Below are positions 54,268 to 63,272 of a stretch of 64,000 bases of DNA, one piece after another (position 1 is the stretch's first letter; every line of letters begins with the position of its first letter). The position numbers and the translations under genes are program-made. Origin of the DNA: CAIYRG01 sp965247505 (lineage in GTDB: Bacteria > Pseudomonadota > Alphaproteobacteria > Micropepsales > Micropepsaceae); assembly GCA_965247505.1 (NCBI GenBank), contig OZ252020.1:558001-622000 (forward strand), in the 5' to 3' direction. Below the pieces are notes generated by a model. That model was not told where the DNA came from. It made no database searches and saw only the letters and a list, made by a program, of their open reading frames with translations.

Positions 54268-56157
54268 ATGCGAAACCGCTTTCCCCTTGCGGCCTCATTT
54301 GGTCTCCTCGCAGTTTTGGCGCTTGCCGCCTGCGATCCGCCTAGATCGGCTCAAACTGGCTCAGCTCAAACAATCGACCTTCCGCCAGACGAGCCGATCA
54401 CCGAGCTCTCCTCTGCGCGTTACATGGAAGACGTTGTGTTCCTCAGCCGCGACGAGATGCAGGGCCGGGCTTCGGGATCACCCGAACTGGAGCTCGCGGC
54501 GGAATATATCGCCGAGCGCTTTCGCGAAGCGGGTCTAACGCCTGCCGGCGATGACGGCAGCTATTTTCAGAGTTTCGAAGTCACCACCGGCGCGGAAGCC
54601 GGTGCCGAGAACATGTTGAGTCTCGGCGGCAGCGCGCTGAGCCTGAATGAAGACTTTGTCCCGATCCTTTTTTCCAACACATCCCAAGTTGAAGCGCCGC
54701 TGGTCTTTGCGGGCTATGGCATATCCTCACCCGAGCTTGAATATGACGATTACGCCGGCATTGATGCAGATGGAAAGATCGTCGTCGTCTTGCGCCACGA
54801 GCCGCAGGAAATGGATAGTGAGAGCAAATTTGCAGGGACGGACTTTACCAGCCATGCATCCTTCATCAACAAATCGATCAATGCACGTCTGCACGGGGCC
54901 TTAGGGATCGTCTTTATCACCGACCCGCTGCACGAGGACGAGCAGGTTGGACCGGCAACGCGCCGGATCGATAATGGTGACATGAACATTGCGGCGGTTC
55001 ACGCCAAGCGCGAGCCGTTTTTGCCTTTATTCGAGGATGCAGGTTTTGTACTTGGCGACATTCAGAGCGCCATCGATGAAGATCTAACGCCGCGCTCATT
55101 CGACTTCGATGGCTCGACGGCTTCTCTGGCGACTGAAATCATCCGTAGTACGAGCATGGTTCGCAATGTGGTTGGCGCGCTGGAAGGATCCGATCCTGGC
55201 TTAAAAGACGAATGGGTGGTGATCGGAGCCCATTACGATCATCTGGGTCTTGGCGATCAAAGCTCGCTTGCACCGTCGCAGATCGGCGAGGTCCATAACG
55301 GCGCCGACGACAATGCCTCGGGCACGTCCGGAGTGATGGAGTTGGCGCGCTTGGCGGCCAATGACGAGCGCGAATGGGCGCGCTCGGTATTGTTCATGGC
55401 GTTCGCTGCAGAAGAGATCGGCCTGCTCGGCTCGTCCTACTTTGCCGACAATTCGACAATTCCAATCGATGCCGTCAACGCCATGGTGAACATGGACATG
55501 ATAGGTCGGATTTCGAACGATCGGCTGTTTGTAGGCGGCGTCGGCACCGCTCCTGATTTTCAAGAAATGTTGGATGAAGCCAATAATCAAGCGGGCAATG
55601 AAGCCGATGCGGCGCCTTCACTTGATCTTGATTTTTCCGATTCCGGCTATGGCGCCAGCGACCACACGCCCTTCAACATCAAAAAAATTCCCGTCTTGTT
55701 TTTCTTCTCAGGGCTGCATACCGATTATCACAAGCCCTCGGACACCTATGACAAGATCAATTCTGAGGGCGCGATCAAAGTGCTGTCGCTTGTGTACGGC
55801 GTGGCGGACCGCATCGCGAATGCGCCGGAGCGCCTGGCCTATGTCGAAGTGGAACGGCCCGAAGCGCCGGCCAGCGGCAGCGGCGGCGGTTACGGCCCTT
55901 ATTTCGGTTCGGTCCCCGATTTCAGAGACGATTTGGAAGGCGTCTTGTTCGCTGACATCGTGAACGGAAGCCCGGCGGCGGAAGCGGGGCTTTTGGCCGG
56001 CGACATCATGACCGAATTCGACGGCAATGAGATCACCGGGCTTAACGATTACGCCTATGCGCTGCGCCAAAAACAGCCCGGCGACGTGGTGGAAGTCGTC
56101 GTGACACGAGGCGATGAAAATGTCAGCGCAAGCGTGACGTTGTCAGCACGGAGATAA
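54268..56157 (+). CDS. M28-family aminopeptidase lipoprotein with PDZ domain
   Basis: 629 residues. Lipobox LALAAC at the N-terminus, so anchored in a membrane. A PA domain (AGYGISSPELEYDDYAGIDADGKIVVVL) is inserted before the peptidase core. M28 zinc-site residues: VVIGAHYDHLGLG, HNGADDNASGTSGVMELAR, FAAEEIGLLGSSYF, and GLHTDYHKPSDTYDK. The C-terminus is a PDZ domain (GVLFADIVNGSPAAEAGLLAGDIMTEFDG). It should remove amino acids from peptide N-termini outside the cytoplasm. The TolB-like lipoprotein gene follows two bases later, so they are one operon. Confidence 0.93.
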   Translation: MRNRFPLAASFGLLAVLALAACDPPRSAQTGSAQTIDLPPDEPITELSSARYMEDVVFLSRDEMQGRASGSPELELAAEYIAERFREAGLTPAGDDGSYFQSFEVTTGAEAGAENMLSLGGSALSLNEDFVPILFSNTSQVEAPLVFAGYGISSPELEYDDYAGIDADGKIVVVLRHEPQEMDSESKFAGTDFTSHASFINKSINARLHGALGIVFITDPLHEDEQVGPATRRIDNGDMNIAAVHAKREPFLPLFEDAGFVLGDIQSAIDEDLTPRSFDFDGSTASLATEIIRSTSMVRNVVGALEGSDPGLKDEWVVIGAHYDHLGLGDQSSLAPSQIGEVHNGADDNASGTSGVMELARLAANDEREWARSVLFMAFAAEEIGLLGSSYFADNSTIPIDAVNAMVNMDMIGRISNDRLFVGGVGTAPDFQEMLDEANNQAGNEADAAPSLDLDFSDSGYGASDHTPFNIKKIPVLFFFSGLHTDYHKPSDTYDKINSEGAIKVLSLVYGVADRIANAPERLAYVEVERPEAPASGSGGGYGPYFGSVPDFRDDLEGVLFADIVNGSPAAEAGLLAGDIMTEFDGNEITGLNDYAYALRQKQPGDVVEVVVTRGDENVSASVTLSARR

Positions 56158-56159
56158 AT

Positions 56160-57251
56160 ATGTCGAGAGTTGTTGTTATAGTCGCCGCATTATTTTGCAT
56201 TAGCTGCAGTCAGGTTGAACCCTCCGCGGATATGTCCTCCACAGAAGCGCCCGCAGCGACCTCCTCAACGCCGCAGTCACTCGACGCGCCCGGCGAAGAG
56301 GCACATTTGCGCAATATCACGCAGCTGACTTTTGGCGGAGAGAATGCCGAGGCCTATTTTTCGCTGGACGGCGAAGAAATTATTTTTCAGTCCACGCGCG
56401 AGCCTTATGAGTGCGATCAAATCTTCACCATGAACGCCGACGGATCAGACGTAAGATTGGTCAGCACGGGAAGCGGCCGTACCACTTGCGCCTTTTTCAC
56501 GCCCGACAAAACGCGGATTATCTATGCTTCGACGCATTTGGGCGCGCTTGAATGCCCCGCCCCGCCCGATCTGTCTGAAGGCTATGTTTGGGCGATCTAT
56601 CCCGATTTCGATATTTATTCCGCCGACCGCGATGGAGGCGATCTCAGACGCCTGACCACCACGGACGGCTATGACGCGGAAGGCACGATTTCGGCCGATG
56701 GAAGCAAAATCCTTTTCACCTCGATGCGCGACGGCGATCTTGAGCTCTATGAGATGAATCTCGACGGCTCCGATCAGCGCCGTCTCACCAATGAGCTTGG
56801 TTATGATGGCGGGGCCTTTCATTCCGCCGATGGTGAGTGGATCGTGTGGCGCTCCGACCGGCCGAGCACGCCGGAGGCAATCGCGCGCTATACCGATTTG
56901 TTGTCGCGAAATCTTGTGATGCCGTCGGCCGTCGAGTTGATGGTCATGCGTGCCGACGGCAGCGAGCAAACGCAGATCACGTCGAATGGCGCTGCGAATT
57001 TCGGGCCTTATTTTCATCCCAATGGGGAGCAGATTATTTTTTCTTCGAATCTGAACAATCCGCGTAGCGGAAATTTCGATCTCTTCTTGATCAATCGCGA
57101 CGGCACGGGCCTGGAGCAAATCACCTTCGACGAAACCTTTGACGGATTCCCGATGTACACTGCCGACGGTTCTAAGCTGATTTGGGAATCCAACCGCAAT
57201 GCCGACGCGCCAGGCGACACCAATGTGTTCATCGCCGATTGGGTCGATTAG
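56160..57251 (+). CDS. TolB-like WD40-type beta-propeller lipoprotein
   Basis: 363 residues. Lipobox-like start (MSRVVVIVAALFCISC). A series of TolB-type blades: YFSLDGEEIIFQSTREPYECDQIFTMNADGSDVRLV, GTISADGSKILFTSMRDGDLELYEMNLDGSDQRRLT, GPYFHPNGEQIIFSSNLNNPRSGNFDLFLINRDG, FPMYTADGSKLIWESNRNADAPGD. Probably a substrate-docking or peptidase-helper propeller, given its tight link to the M28 gene. Starts two bases after the upstream stop, with GGAG in the upstream gene end. Confidence 0.88.
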   Translation: MSRVVVIVAALFCISCSQVEPSADMSSTEAPAATSSTPQSLDAPGEEAHLRNITQLTFGGENAEAYFSLDGEEIIFQSTREPYECDQIFTMNADGSDVRLVSTGSGRTTCAFFTPDKTRIIYASTHLGALECPAPPDLSEGYVWAIYPDFDIYSADRDGGDLRRLTTTDGYDAEGTISADGSKILFTSMRDGDLELYEMNLDGSDQRRLTNELGYDGGAFHSADGEWIVWRSDRPSTPEAIARYTDLLSRNLVMPSAVELMVMRADGSEQTQITSNGAANFGPYFHPNGEQIIFSSNLNNPRSGNFDLFLINRDGTGLEQITFDETFDGFPMYTADGSKLIWESNRNADAPGDTNVFIADWVD

Positions 57252-57420
57252 GACGACTGCCTTTAGCGCCCCGATTGACTGTCCAGGCTTGTTCCTGCGG
57301 GAAGATAATTTTTTGCAAAGCCGCACTTTTTGTCGTCCCAGCAAGCCAGGGCGGGTCAAATTGTATTACATAAATTCTTAGCTAGGCTGCTCAACAAACC
57401 TAACAAAAAGCGAGCGCACC

Positions 57421-58275
57421 GTGTCGAATATCCCAGGCCGCATCCTTGAGAATGATTTTATCGCGCTGAAAAAATGTAAGCATGGTGTTTTTGCTTTCAA
57501 CCGTAACGATAGCTTCGTTGGTCGCTCCTTAGACATATATGGAGAGTGGTCCGAAAGCGAAATGACGCTTTTCGACAAAATTGTACCGCCGAAAGGTTTT
57601 GTTATCGACGTAGGAGCAAATATCGGAACGCATACGGTATTTCTAGCAAAAAAAGTGGGGATTGACGGACGCGTTTTGGCGTTCGAGCCGCAACGCCTTG
57701 TCTACCAAACTCTGTGTGCAAATGTGGCGCTTAATGCGCTTACAAATGTGAACTGCATCAATGCAGCCGTTGGCGACAATCGAGACAATATCACTGTTCC
57801 GCTGCTCAATCCGAGAGCGGTATTTAATTTTGGGGAGCTGTCGCTACTGGATCAAAAACAGGGGGAAACCGTCGCCAAGTTTCGCATCGATGATCTCGCG
57901 CTCTCCCGCTGCAACATGATCAAGATGGACGTTGAGGGTATGGAAATCGATGTCATTCGCGGTGCAACAAAAACCATAAGCACCCATCATCCCATCCTAT
58001 TTGTCGAAAACAACAAACCAAAGGGATCTCCCGAGCTCGTCACCGCGCTATTTGATTTGGGTTATAAATGCTGGTGGCATATTGCGCCTTATTTTAATCC
58101 GAATAATTTTTTCCAAAACCAACAAAATATTTTTTCGAAATGTTCCCCGGAGGCAAACATGCTTTGCATCCATGAGTCACAATCAACGAACATCAGTTTC
58201 CCGAAAGTTCTGGATGCGAACGACAATTGGGTGGAAGCCTATAAACGTGTCCAAGCTCAAAATTCCGAAACGTGA
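57421..58275 (+). CDS. FkbM-family methyltransferase
   Basis: 284 residues from a GTG at 57421. SAM site VIDVGANIGTHTVFLAKKVG, GRVLAFEPQRLVYQTLCANVALN, AAVGDNRDNITVPLL, and IKMDVEGMEIDVIRGA, all typical FkbM motifs. Members methylate hydroxyl groups on sugars or polyketides. Base use is more AT-rich than the neighbours, which suggests horizontal transfer. No partner glycosyltransferase is nearby. Confidence 0.92.
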   Translation: MSNIPGRILENDFIALKKCKHGVFAFNRNDSFVGRSLDIYGEWSESEMTLFDKIVPPKGFVIDVGANIGTHTVFLAKKVGIDGRVLAFEPQRLVYQTLCANVALNALTNVNCINAAVGDNRDNITVPLLNPRAVFNFGELSLLDQKQGETVAKFRIDDLALSRCNMIKMDVEGMEIDVIRGATKTISTHHPILFVENNKPKGSPELVTALFDLGYKCWWHIAPYFNPNNFFQNQQNIFSKCSPEANMLCIHESQSTNISFPKVLDANDNWVEAYKRVQAQNSET

Positions 58276-58618
58276 ATCGGAACGTTTCCTGCCGGAAACC
58301 GCAGTGCCTTATAACTTTGGACATTATTGCTACATGCCGAATATTGCAGCGTCGCTGAAATCGGGAGTGTTCATGAGCGGAACTCTTCCGACGACAGATT
58401 TCGTGATGAAGTAAACCCCATCCATCAATTTGGCTGCACCCGGTGACGCACCGCCCGTGCCGTCTCTCAGCGGACAAATGGTTGACATCAATCATATCGC
58501 CCGGATTAATGCTCTGCGCCGACCTGCCTTGGCGCGTCAAGCCGCGATTGGCCCAGCCGTTTGGCCATCTATCCAGCACAGATTGTCTCAACCGCAAGAG
58601 GCGACTAATATCGAGACT
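58276..58618. other. Intergenic region, unassigned
   Basis: About 343 bases. An open frame here reads on from the FkbM end in another phase but shows no family features. No hairpin or gene recognised. Confidence 0.35.
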
Positions 58619-60070
58619 ATGAAAACACATCTGACACCGAATCTTGCTCTGGCGGTAATTATCGCTGGGCTTTCCATATCGGCTCTGGCCACATCGACCA
58701 TGGCGCAAACAGCCGCCGACCCCGAAAACGAAGCCATTGAACTGCTGCGCCAGGACGAGCCCTTTGTGCTCCTGCCTCCGGACAGTTTTGAAGCGTTGGG
58801 ATGGGAGCTTCCCGATGGCGGCGCGGCCGTCAAAGCGCTGGCCGAAGCCGCGCCGCGCGGTGCCTTCGAGCCCGAAGCGCTCGAACAATTGGACCCACAG
58901 GAAATCGGCTACACCGCAGAATGGCACGAGGTCCGTTACAATCATTACGGAGTGGATTGGGACATTACCGGGCTCTATCTGGAGCCCAATGATCGGATCG
59001 AAGGATTGCCGACGCTGGTCCAAATCCATGGCGGCTCGGGCAATTGGTATCAGTTTTTTATTACCCCGTTGAACGAAGGCGGGCTTGGCCAATATATGGC
59101 CCAGAAAATTCCGGTCTTGTTGGTCAATATTCCAGGCAATCACAAGCCAGGCGGTTGGCAGAGGCAGCCAGCTGAGCGGCGCCCAAACTATCTTCTCGAC
59201 ACGGAATTCTCAGACGAAGAATTGGGCGCGCGCAATGCGATGTTTACCTTCAGCATGGTTACGGAAGGTGTCGCGCTACTTATTGAGGACGCCACCGAGG
59301 GCCCGGTCACTATCTCCGCCCATTCAACTCAGGGCGAAATCCCCTATCTCCTAAAAAATCGCCTGCGCGACAGGCTGGACGACCGCTTCTTCGGATGGGG
59401 CACAGGCGGGCCCGCAGCCATCAGAGAGATTTGGTCCGAACAATATGCCGCCGCGCACAACCAGCCGATCGCCGGTCGGACCTACAGACCCATAACGGGG
59501 CTACGTGGGCGCACGCCCGACGGCTTCACCCATGGATATGTCGGCCCGTTCAGCCCCTTCCTGGACGAGCCCGTCACCGACATAATCAGCTGGTATTTTC
59601 GGACCATCAGTGAACCGGATTTGATGATCGATATCGCCAATGAATGGTTCGACCGCGAATTCGCGCGTAAACCATTCTTCAAGCAGCATATTCAGGACAT
59701 GGAGCACCGACCGGAACCAGAGCAACGCGAAAAGATGATTGCCACTTTGCATGAAAGCGTCGCGGCAGCCGGGCTGGATGTCGACACCGACCAAGTCGTT
59801 GCCGAATATCTTTCAACCCTGCGCCCGCAAATGGATGGCTATCGCCGCATGGTTTACACCACATCCATGTTGGATGAAGGCCATTGGGACCCGAATCCGG
59901 AACGCGCGCGCGAGCTCTATGTTGCCAATCATTTCCGGGAAGCCAATCCTGACGCAGAGATCCGCGTGTTGGTCTATGACTCGCTCATGACCCATGTTGG
60001 CTATACCGAAAAACCCCGGCAACTCGCCGGCGGAATGTTAGCCGCCATCAAATGGCTCTACGAGGACTAG
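58619..60070 (+). CDS. Secreted alpha/beta-hydrolase-like protein
   Basis: 483 residues from ATG 58619 (MKTHLTPNLALAVIIAGLS), a signal peptide; the frame is open further upstream. It has a hydrolase-like strand LPTLVQIHGGSGNWYQFF (oxyanion region) and a TISAHSTQGEIPYLL segment in place of the nucleophile elbow, with VYDSLMTHVGYTEKP carrying a possible catalytic His. The nucleophile would be a Ser in SAHSTQGE. Function is unknown. A four-helix membrane protein gene follows 25 bases later. Confidence 0.75.
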   Translation: MKTHLTPNLALAVIIAGLSISALATSTMAQTAADPENEAIELLRQDEPFVLLPPDSFEALGWELPDGGAAVKALAEAAPRGAFEPEALEQLDPQEIGYTAEWHEVRYNHYGVDWDITGLYLEPNDRIEGLPTLVQIHGGSGNWYQFFITPLNEGGLGQYMAQKIPVLLVNIPGNHKPGGWQRQPAERRPNYLLDTEFSDEELGARNAMFTFSMVTEGVALLIEDATEGPVTISAHSTQGEIPYLLKNRLRDRLDDRFFGWGTGGPAAIREIWSEQYAAAHNQPIAGRTYRPITGLRGRTPDGFTHGYVGPFSPFLDEPVTDIISWYFRTISEPDLMIDIANEWFDREFARKPFFKQHIQDMEHRPEPEQREKMIATLHESVAAAGLDVDTDQVVAEYLSTLRPQMDGYRRMVYTTSMLDEGHWDPNPERARELYVANHFREANPDAEIRVLVYDSLMTHVGYTEKPRQLAGGMLAAIKWLYED

Positions 60071-60095
60071 CGTGCCAGCTTCACGAGGGGGCGCA

Positions 60096-60530
60096 ATGAG
60101 CGATAAGAGCGTGGTAAGAGTTTACTGGAGCTTCTGGATCATCGGCATTGCTGCGCTGATCTGGAACGCCATGGGTGCCATGAATTACCTCTGGCAAATG
60201 AGTACGGACTCGCTCGCCGGATTTTCCGAGTCGCATCGCGCGATCATCGAAACCCGGCCAGCATGGGCCACCGGAGCATTTGCGATAGCCGTCTTTGGCG
60301 GCGCGCTGGGATGCCTTCTGCTTCTGCTCAGAAAGCCATCTGCATATTTTCTATTTATTGCGTCACTGCTTGGCGTGACTGCGACAATGATTCATTCCGT
60401 TGGCGTCGTCGTATCGACAGGCGGCTTCAATCTCTTTGAGATTATAATGATCATCCTTATGCCGCTCGTAGTAGCGGCATTTTTGATTTGGTATTCCAAG
60501 CACGCATTGCGCAAGGGTTGGATCAGCTAA
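60096..60530 (+). CDS. Four-helix membrane protein, unknown role
   Basis: 144 residues from ATG 60096 with GAGGGGG upstream. Four hydrophobic helices (FWIIGIAALIWNAMGAMNYLW, FAIAVFGGALGCLLLLL, YFLFIASLLGVTATMI, IIMIILMPLVVAAFLIWY). Similar small sugar-transporter-associated or hypothetical membrane proteins exist, but no function is known. Follows the hydrolase in one operon. Confidence 0.78.
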   Translation: MSDKSVVRVYWSFWIIGIAALIWNAMGAMNYLWQMSTDSLAGFSESHRAIIETRPAWATGAFAIAVFGGALGCLLLLLRKPSAYFLFIASLLGVTATMIHSVGVVVSTGGFNLFEIIMIILMPLVVAAFLIWYSKHALRKGWIS

Positions 60531-60567
60531 GAATTACAGGCACGCAAGCAACGAGAGCGCCTTCACA

Positions 60568-62418
60568 TTAGTTCGTATGTGCGGCCTCATTGGGATGGGT
60601 GAAGATCGGCGCGCCTGGTGGCTTTACGATGATGGGAAACGAATTCGAAACTCGCGGACGCACCCCGAGGTGAAACAAATCTTCCGCCTCCGCGTCATCG
60701 GTTGTGCCGAAGGCGAAATCGGGGTTCTCCACGACGACATCGTGGGTTCCGGTTCGCAGTAGATCTGCCGGAACATCGGCTTCTATGTGGGTCGGACCGA
60801 AATATTGCGTCTTAAGGTTGTGCCCACCAAAATTGATCAATGAATAGGGAATGAATCCGCTGCCACGAATCGTTACACGCGCGGCCGCGGATTCTGTTGT
60901 GAGCGCTTCGGGGGACATCCAGGTAATGCGCGGCGATGGGAAATAATGGCCGCTGGTTTCGGGTTCGGGCTTTGCAAACGGATTGCTGGATTCAGGGTGA
61001 TACTCGCCGTCCAATACTTGCCCGCGCGAAATAACATGGGAGATGGCGCGTGTATTTCGGATGTCTTCTAATGGATTAGCGCTAAGAACCACCGCGTCGG
61101 CAAGCATGTTCACTTCCAAACTCCCGAGCTCATCTTCCACGCGCATGACTTCGGCGGAATAAAGCGTCGCGGACTGAAGCGCGTGAAGCGTGCTTAGCCC
61201 GCTATCGACCAGCAATTCCATCTCCTGATGCAGGCCAATGCCGAAATTGCAAGTGGCCGCGCAATCGGGACCAGCATAGATTTTGCCCCCGCGGTCGGCG
61301 AACATCTATGTCATACGCAGCGCATTCTCGAATTGGTTTATGGCCCATTGCTGTTCATGTTCGTCGAGATCGTCCCAATGCCATACGCCCTGTTCTTGGT
61401 ATTCTTTAAGGATATGGAGGCGATATTGCAGTGGGATGTAACGAAGGCGCCAGTCGTTCAACAAGAGTTCGAAATCTTCGTACTGAAAACCCTTCTCTTT
61501 GAAGTGGGGAACCGAGCGGTAGCCCATGAGCGTCGGATTGAGATAAACATTCTTCTCGACCAGCATGTCGATTACACCTGGTAGCCTGTCCCAATCGACA
61601 CTCGCCACCGTGGTGAGTCCCAAAGATCCCGGCCGCCCAGCGTTCAGCTCGCGAACTTGCTCGACCAATTCGGGGTCTTGCACACTGGCGGCCACCGCAC
61701 GCAAATGCTCAATGCCCGCACCGCCCACCGCAGCCGTGATCTCGGAATCGCGAAAATGACCGATGACCGGAACATTGGCCTCCTCTGCGACGCGGGCGAT
61801 TTCCGCCAGCACTTCGGGCTTCAATTGCTCATAAATCTTTACGGATGAGACACCATCGGTGATGTAACGCGCGGTCGCTTCACCAGCAGTTTGCACATCG
61901 TCCACGAAATGTTTGTGGCCACGCTGGAGCAGCAAGGGACTGCCTGCCGGCGGGGGGGCGTCAAAATGTGGGGTGGAGAAGTATAGACGCGGTCCGGGAA
62001 TCCAGCCCGCACGTATGCCTTCTGCCTGTGCCTTGATCCACTCGTAATCATTGCCGAGATCGAGGACGCTCGTTACGCCGTGATTCAGCAACAGCTCGGC
62101 GGCAAAATCTTCATAATGAAGATGGGCATCAATCAAGCCGGGAATAACATATTGTCCCGTCACATCTAGTGAACGATCGCCTGGCTCGGCAGCGACCGGA
62201 TCGCTTGTCACCGCGGTGATACGATCTCCCTCCATCATCACCACCATGTTGGGCCGTAGAGTCCCGTCGCGCACGTCAATGACGGTACCACCGCGCAGGA
62301 CAAGCCGTCCGCTTGCGTCTTGGTCTTGCTCGGCACCCTGGGCCGATGCGGCCCCAAGCGGACCGATGATCAGCAATAGAGCTACCGCTATGAACCAATT
62401 TTGAATCGACATCGCCAT
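60568..62418 (-). pseudogene. Secreted amidohydrolase with in-frame TAG and IPT-like tail
   Basis: ATG at 62418; signal peptide (LLLIIGPLGAASAQG). The metal-binding start is LIDAHLHYEDFAAELL. Later come SVKIYEQLKPEVLAEI (lysine) and VPVIGHFRDSEITAAV (His). A TAG at 61306-61308 interrupts between ENALRMT and MFADRGGKIYAGPDCAA. The frame goes on with LHQEMELLVDSGLSTLHALQSATLYSAEVM and ADAVVLSANPLEDI, completing the TIM-barrel. The last 110 residues (SAAARVTIRGSGFIPYSLINFGG) look like an IPT/TIG domain. The TAG may stand for Glu (GAG) or similar. Two separate products might be made, but neither would be complete. Confidence 0.85.
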
Positions 62419-62594
62419 TCTCCGCCTGATTTTCTATGTTTGGCCGACACCGAGTGACCGCTCGATGACGGCGAAATATGTAGCATTTGATACGCCCAAC
62501 GCCGGGGTTTGAGCAACCGCTGTGCCTTCAAATGCAGGAGGCACAATCCACTCGCGCCGAGCGAACAAAGCGCATCTAAATTTGGTCGTTCTCG

Positions 62595-63035
62595 TTACTC
62601 TACCCCGAAGATTTGGGCGTCGGTGAGGTCGGGATTGTCACCAAGCGGATCCCGCCCGACGATGGTTCTCGTAGTGAGGTAGGTCCCGTCCGCCAATTCG
62701 ACCGCACCCAATAAGCCGCCATCCGTGCCGTCTTTCAAGGGGCTAAATGTAACGGTGACCACGTCGTCGGGTGTCATGCTTTGGGCGGACCAACCGTCGA
62801 GCGACATGCCCCCAGCGTCGGCCGCTTCTAATATCCACTCGACAGGCTGGCCGTTCTCGTCGGAAATTTCAACATAAAGCCAAACATGCGGATTGCCCCA
62901 TATATATTCTTTGACTTTGGCCTCAACGACCATAAGCACCGTGCGATCATACATTGAGTGCGAATGATGTGCCGCAACCGGTATGGAGAGCGTGGCGAGA
63001 CACGCGACCGCGAAGCCCAGATTTTTGAAGCGCAT
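62595..63035 (-). CDS. DUF6152-family secreted protein (copy 4)
   Basis: 146 residues from ATG 63035 with GGGGGA upstream; the frame is open upstream but unsupported. Signal peptide ending PVAA, then HHSHSMYD, then VEAKVKEYIWGNPHVWLYVEISDENGQPVEWILE and PDDVVTVTFSPLKDGTDGG. Longer C-terminus than the others (TTRTIVGRDPLGDNPDLTDAQIFGVE). Role unknown. Confidence 0.8.
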   Translation of the reverse strand: MRFKNLGFAVACLATLSIPVAAHHSHSMYDRTVLMVVEAKVKEYIWGNPHVWLYVEISDENGQPVEWILEAADAGGMSLDGWSAQSMTPDDVVTVTFSPLKDGTDGGLLGAVELADGTYLTTRTIVGRDPLGDNPDLTDAQIFGVE

Positions 63036-63272
63036 CTTTCCCCCATGTGAATTCAGTCGGAGCATTATATCGATTGCACCGGGCGGCAACAATGAGCGTG
63101 GCGCTTGCGGCCCGCTAGGGTGCACTGCCGAGCGATCTCTTTCGGGGAACTGGGCAATGGCCCGGTCAAATAGTCTGGGTATATGTGCCGCCATACCTCT
63201 CCGGTAATGTTGTGGGGGCCTTATCATACCCACTATGCTTCCCTCAGCGCTTACTGTGGTCGGGAGGCTGGG

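Noticed and set aside
56445..57359. 304-codon antisense frame opposite the TolB-like gene
   Set aside because: It is the complement of a clear propeller gene; its protein shows no recognisable domain.
58193..59143. 316-codon minus-strand frame over the hydrolase start
   Set aside because: It overlaps a secreted hydrolase with a signal peptide, and the reverse protein is low in hydrophobic structure and unrecognised.
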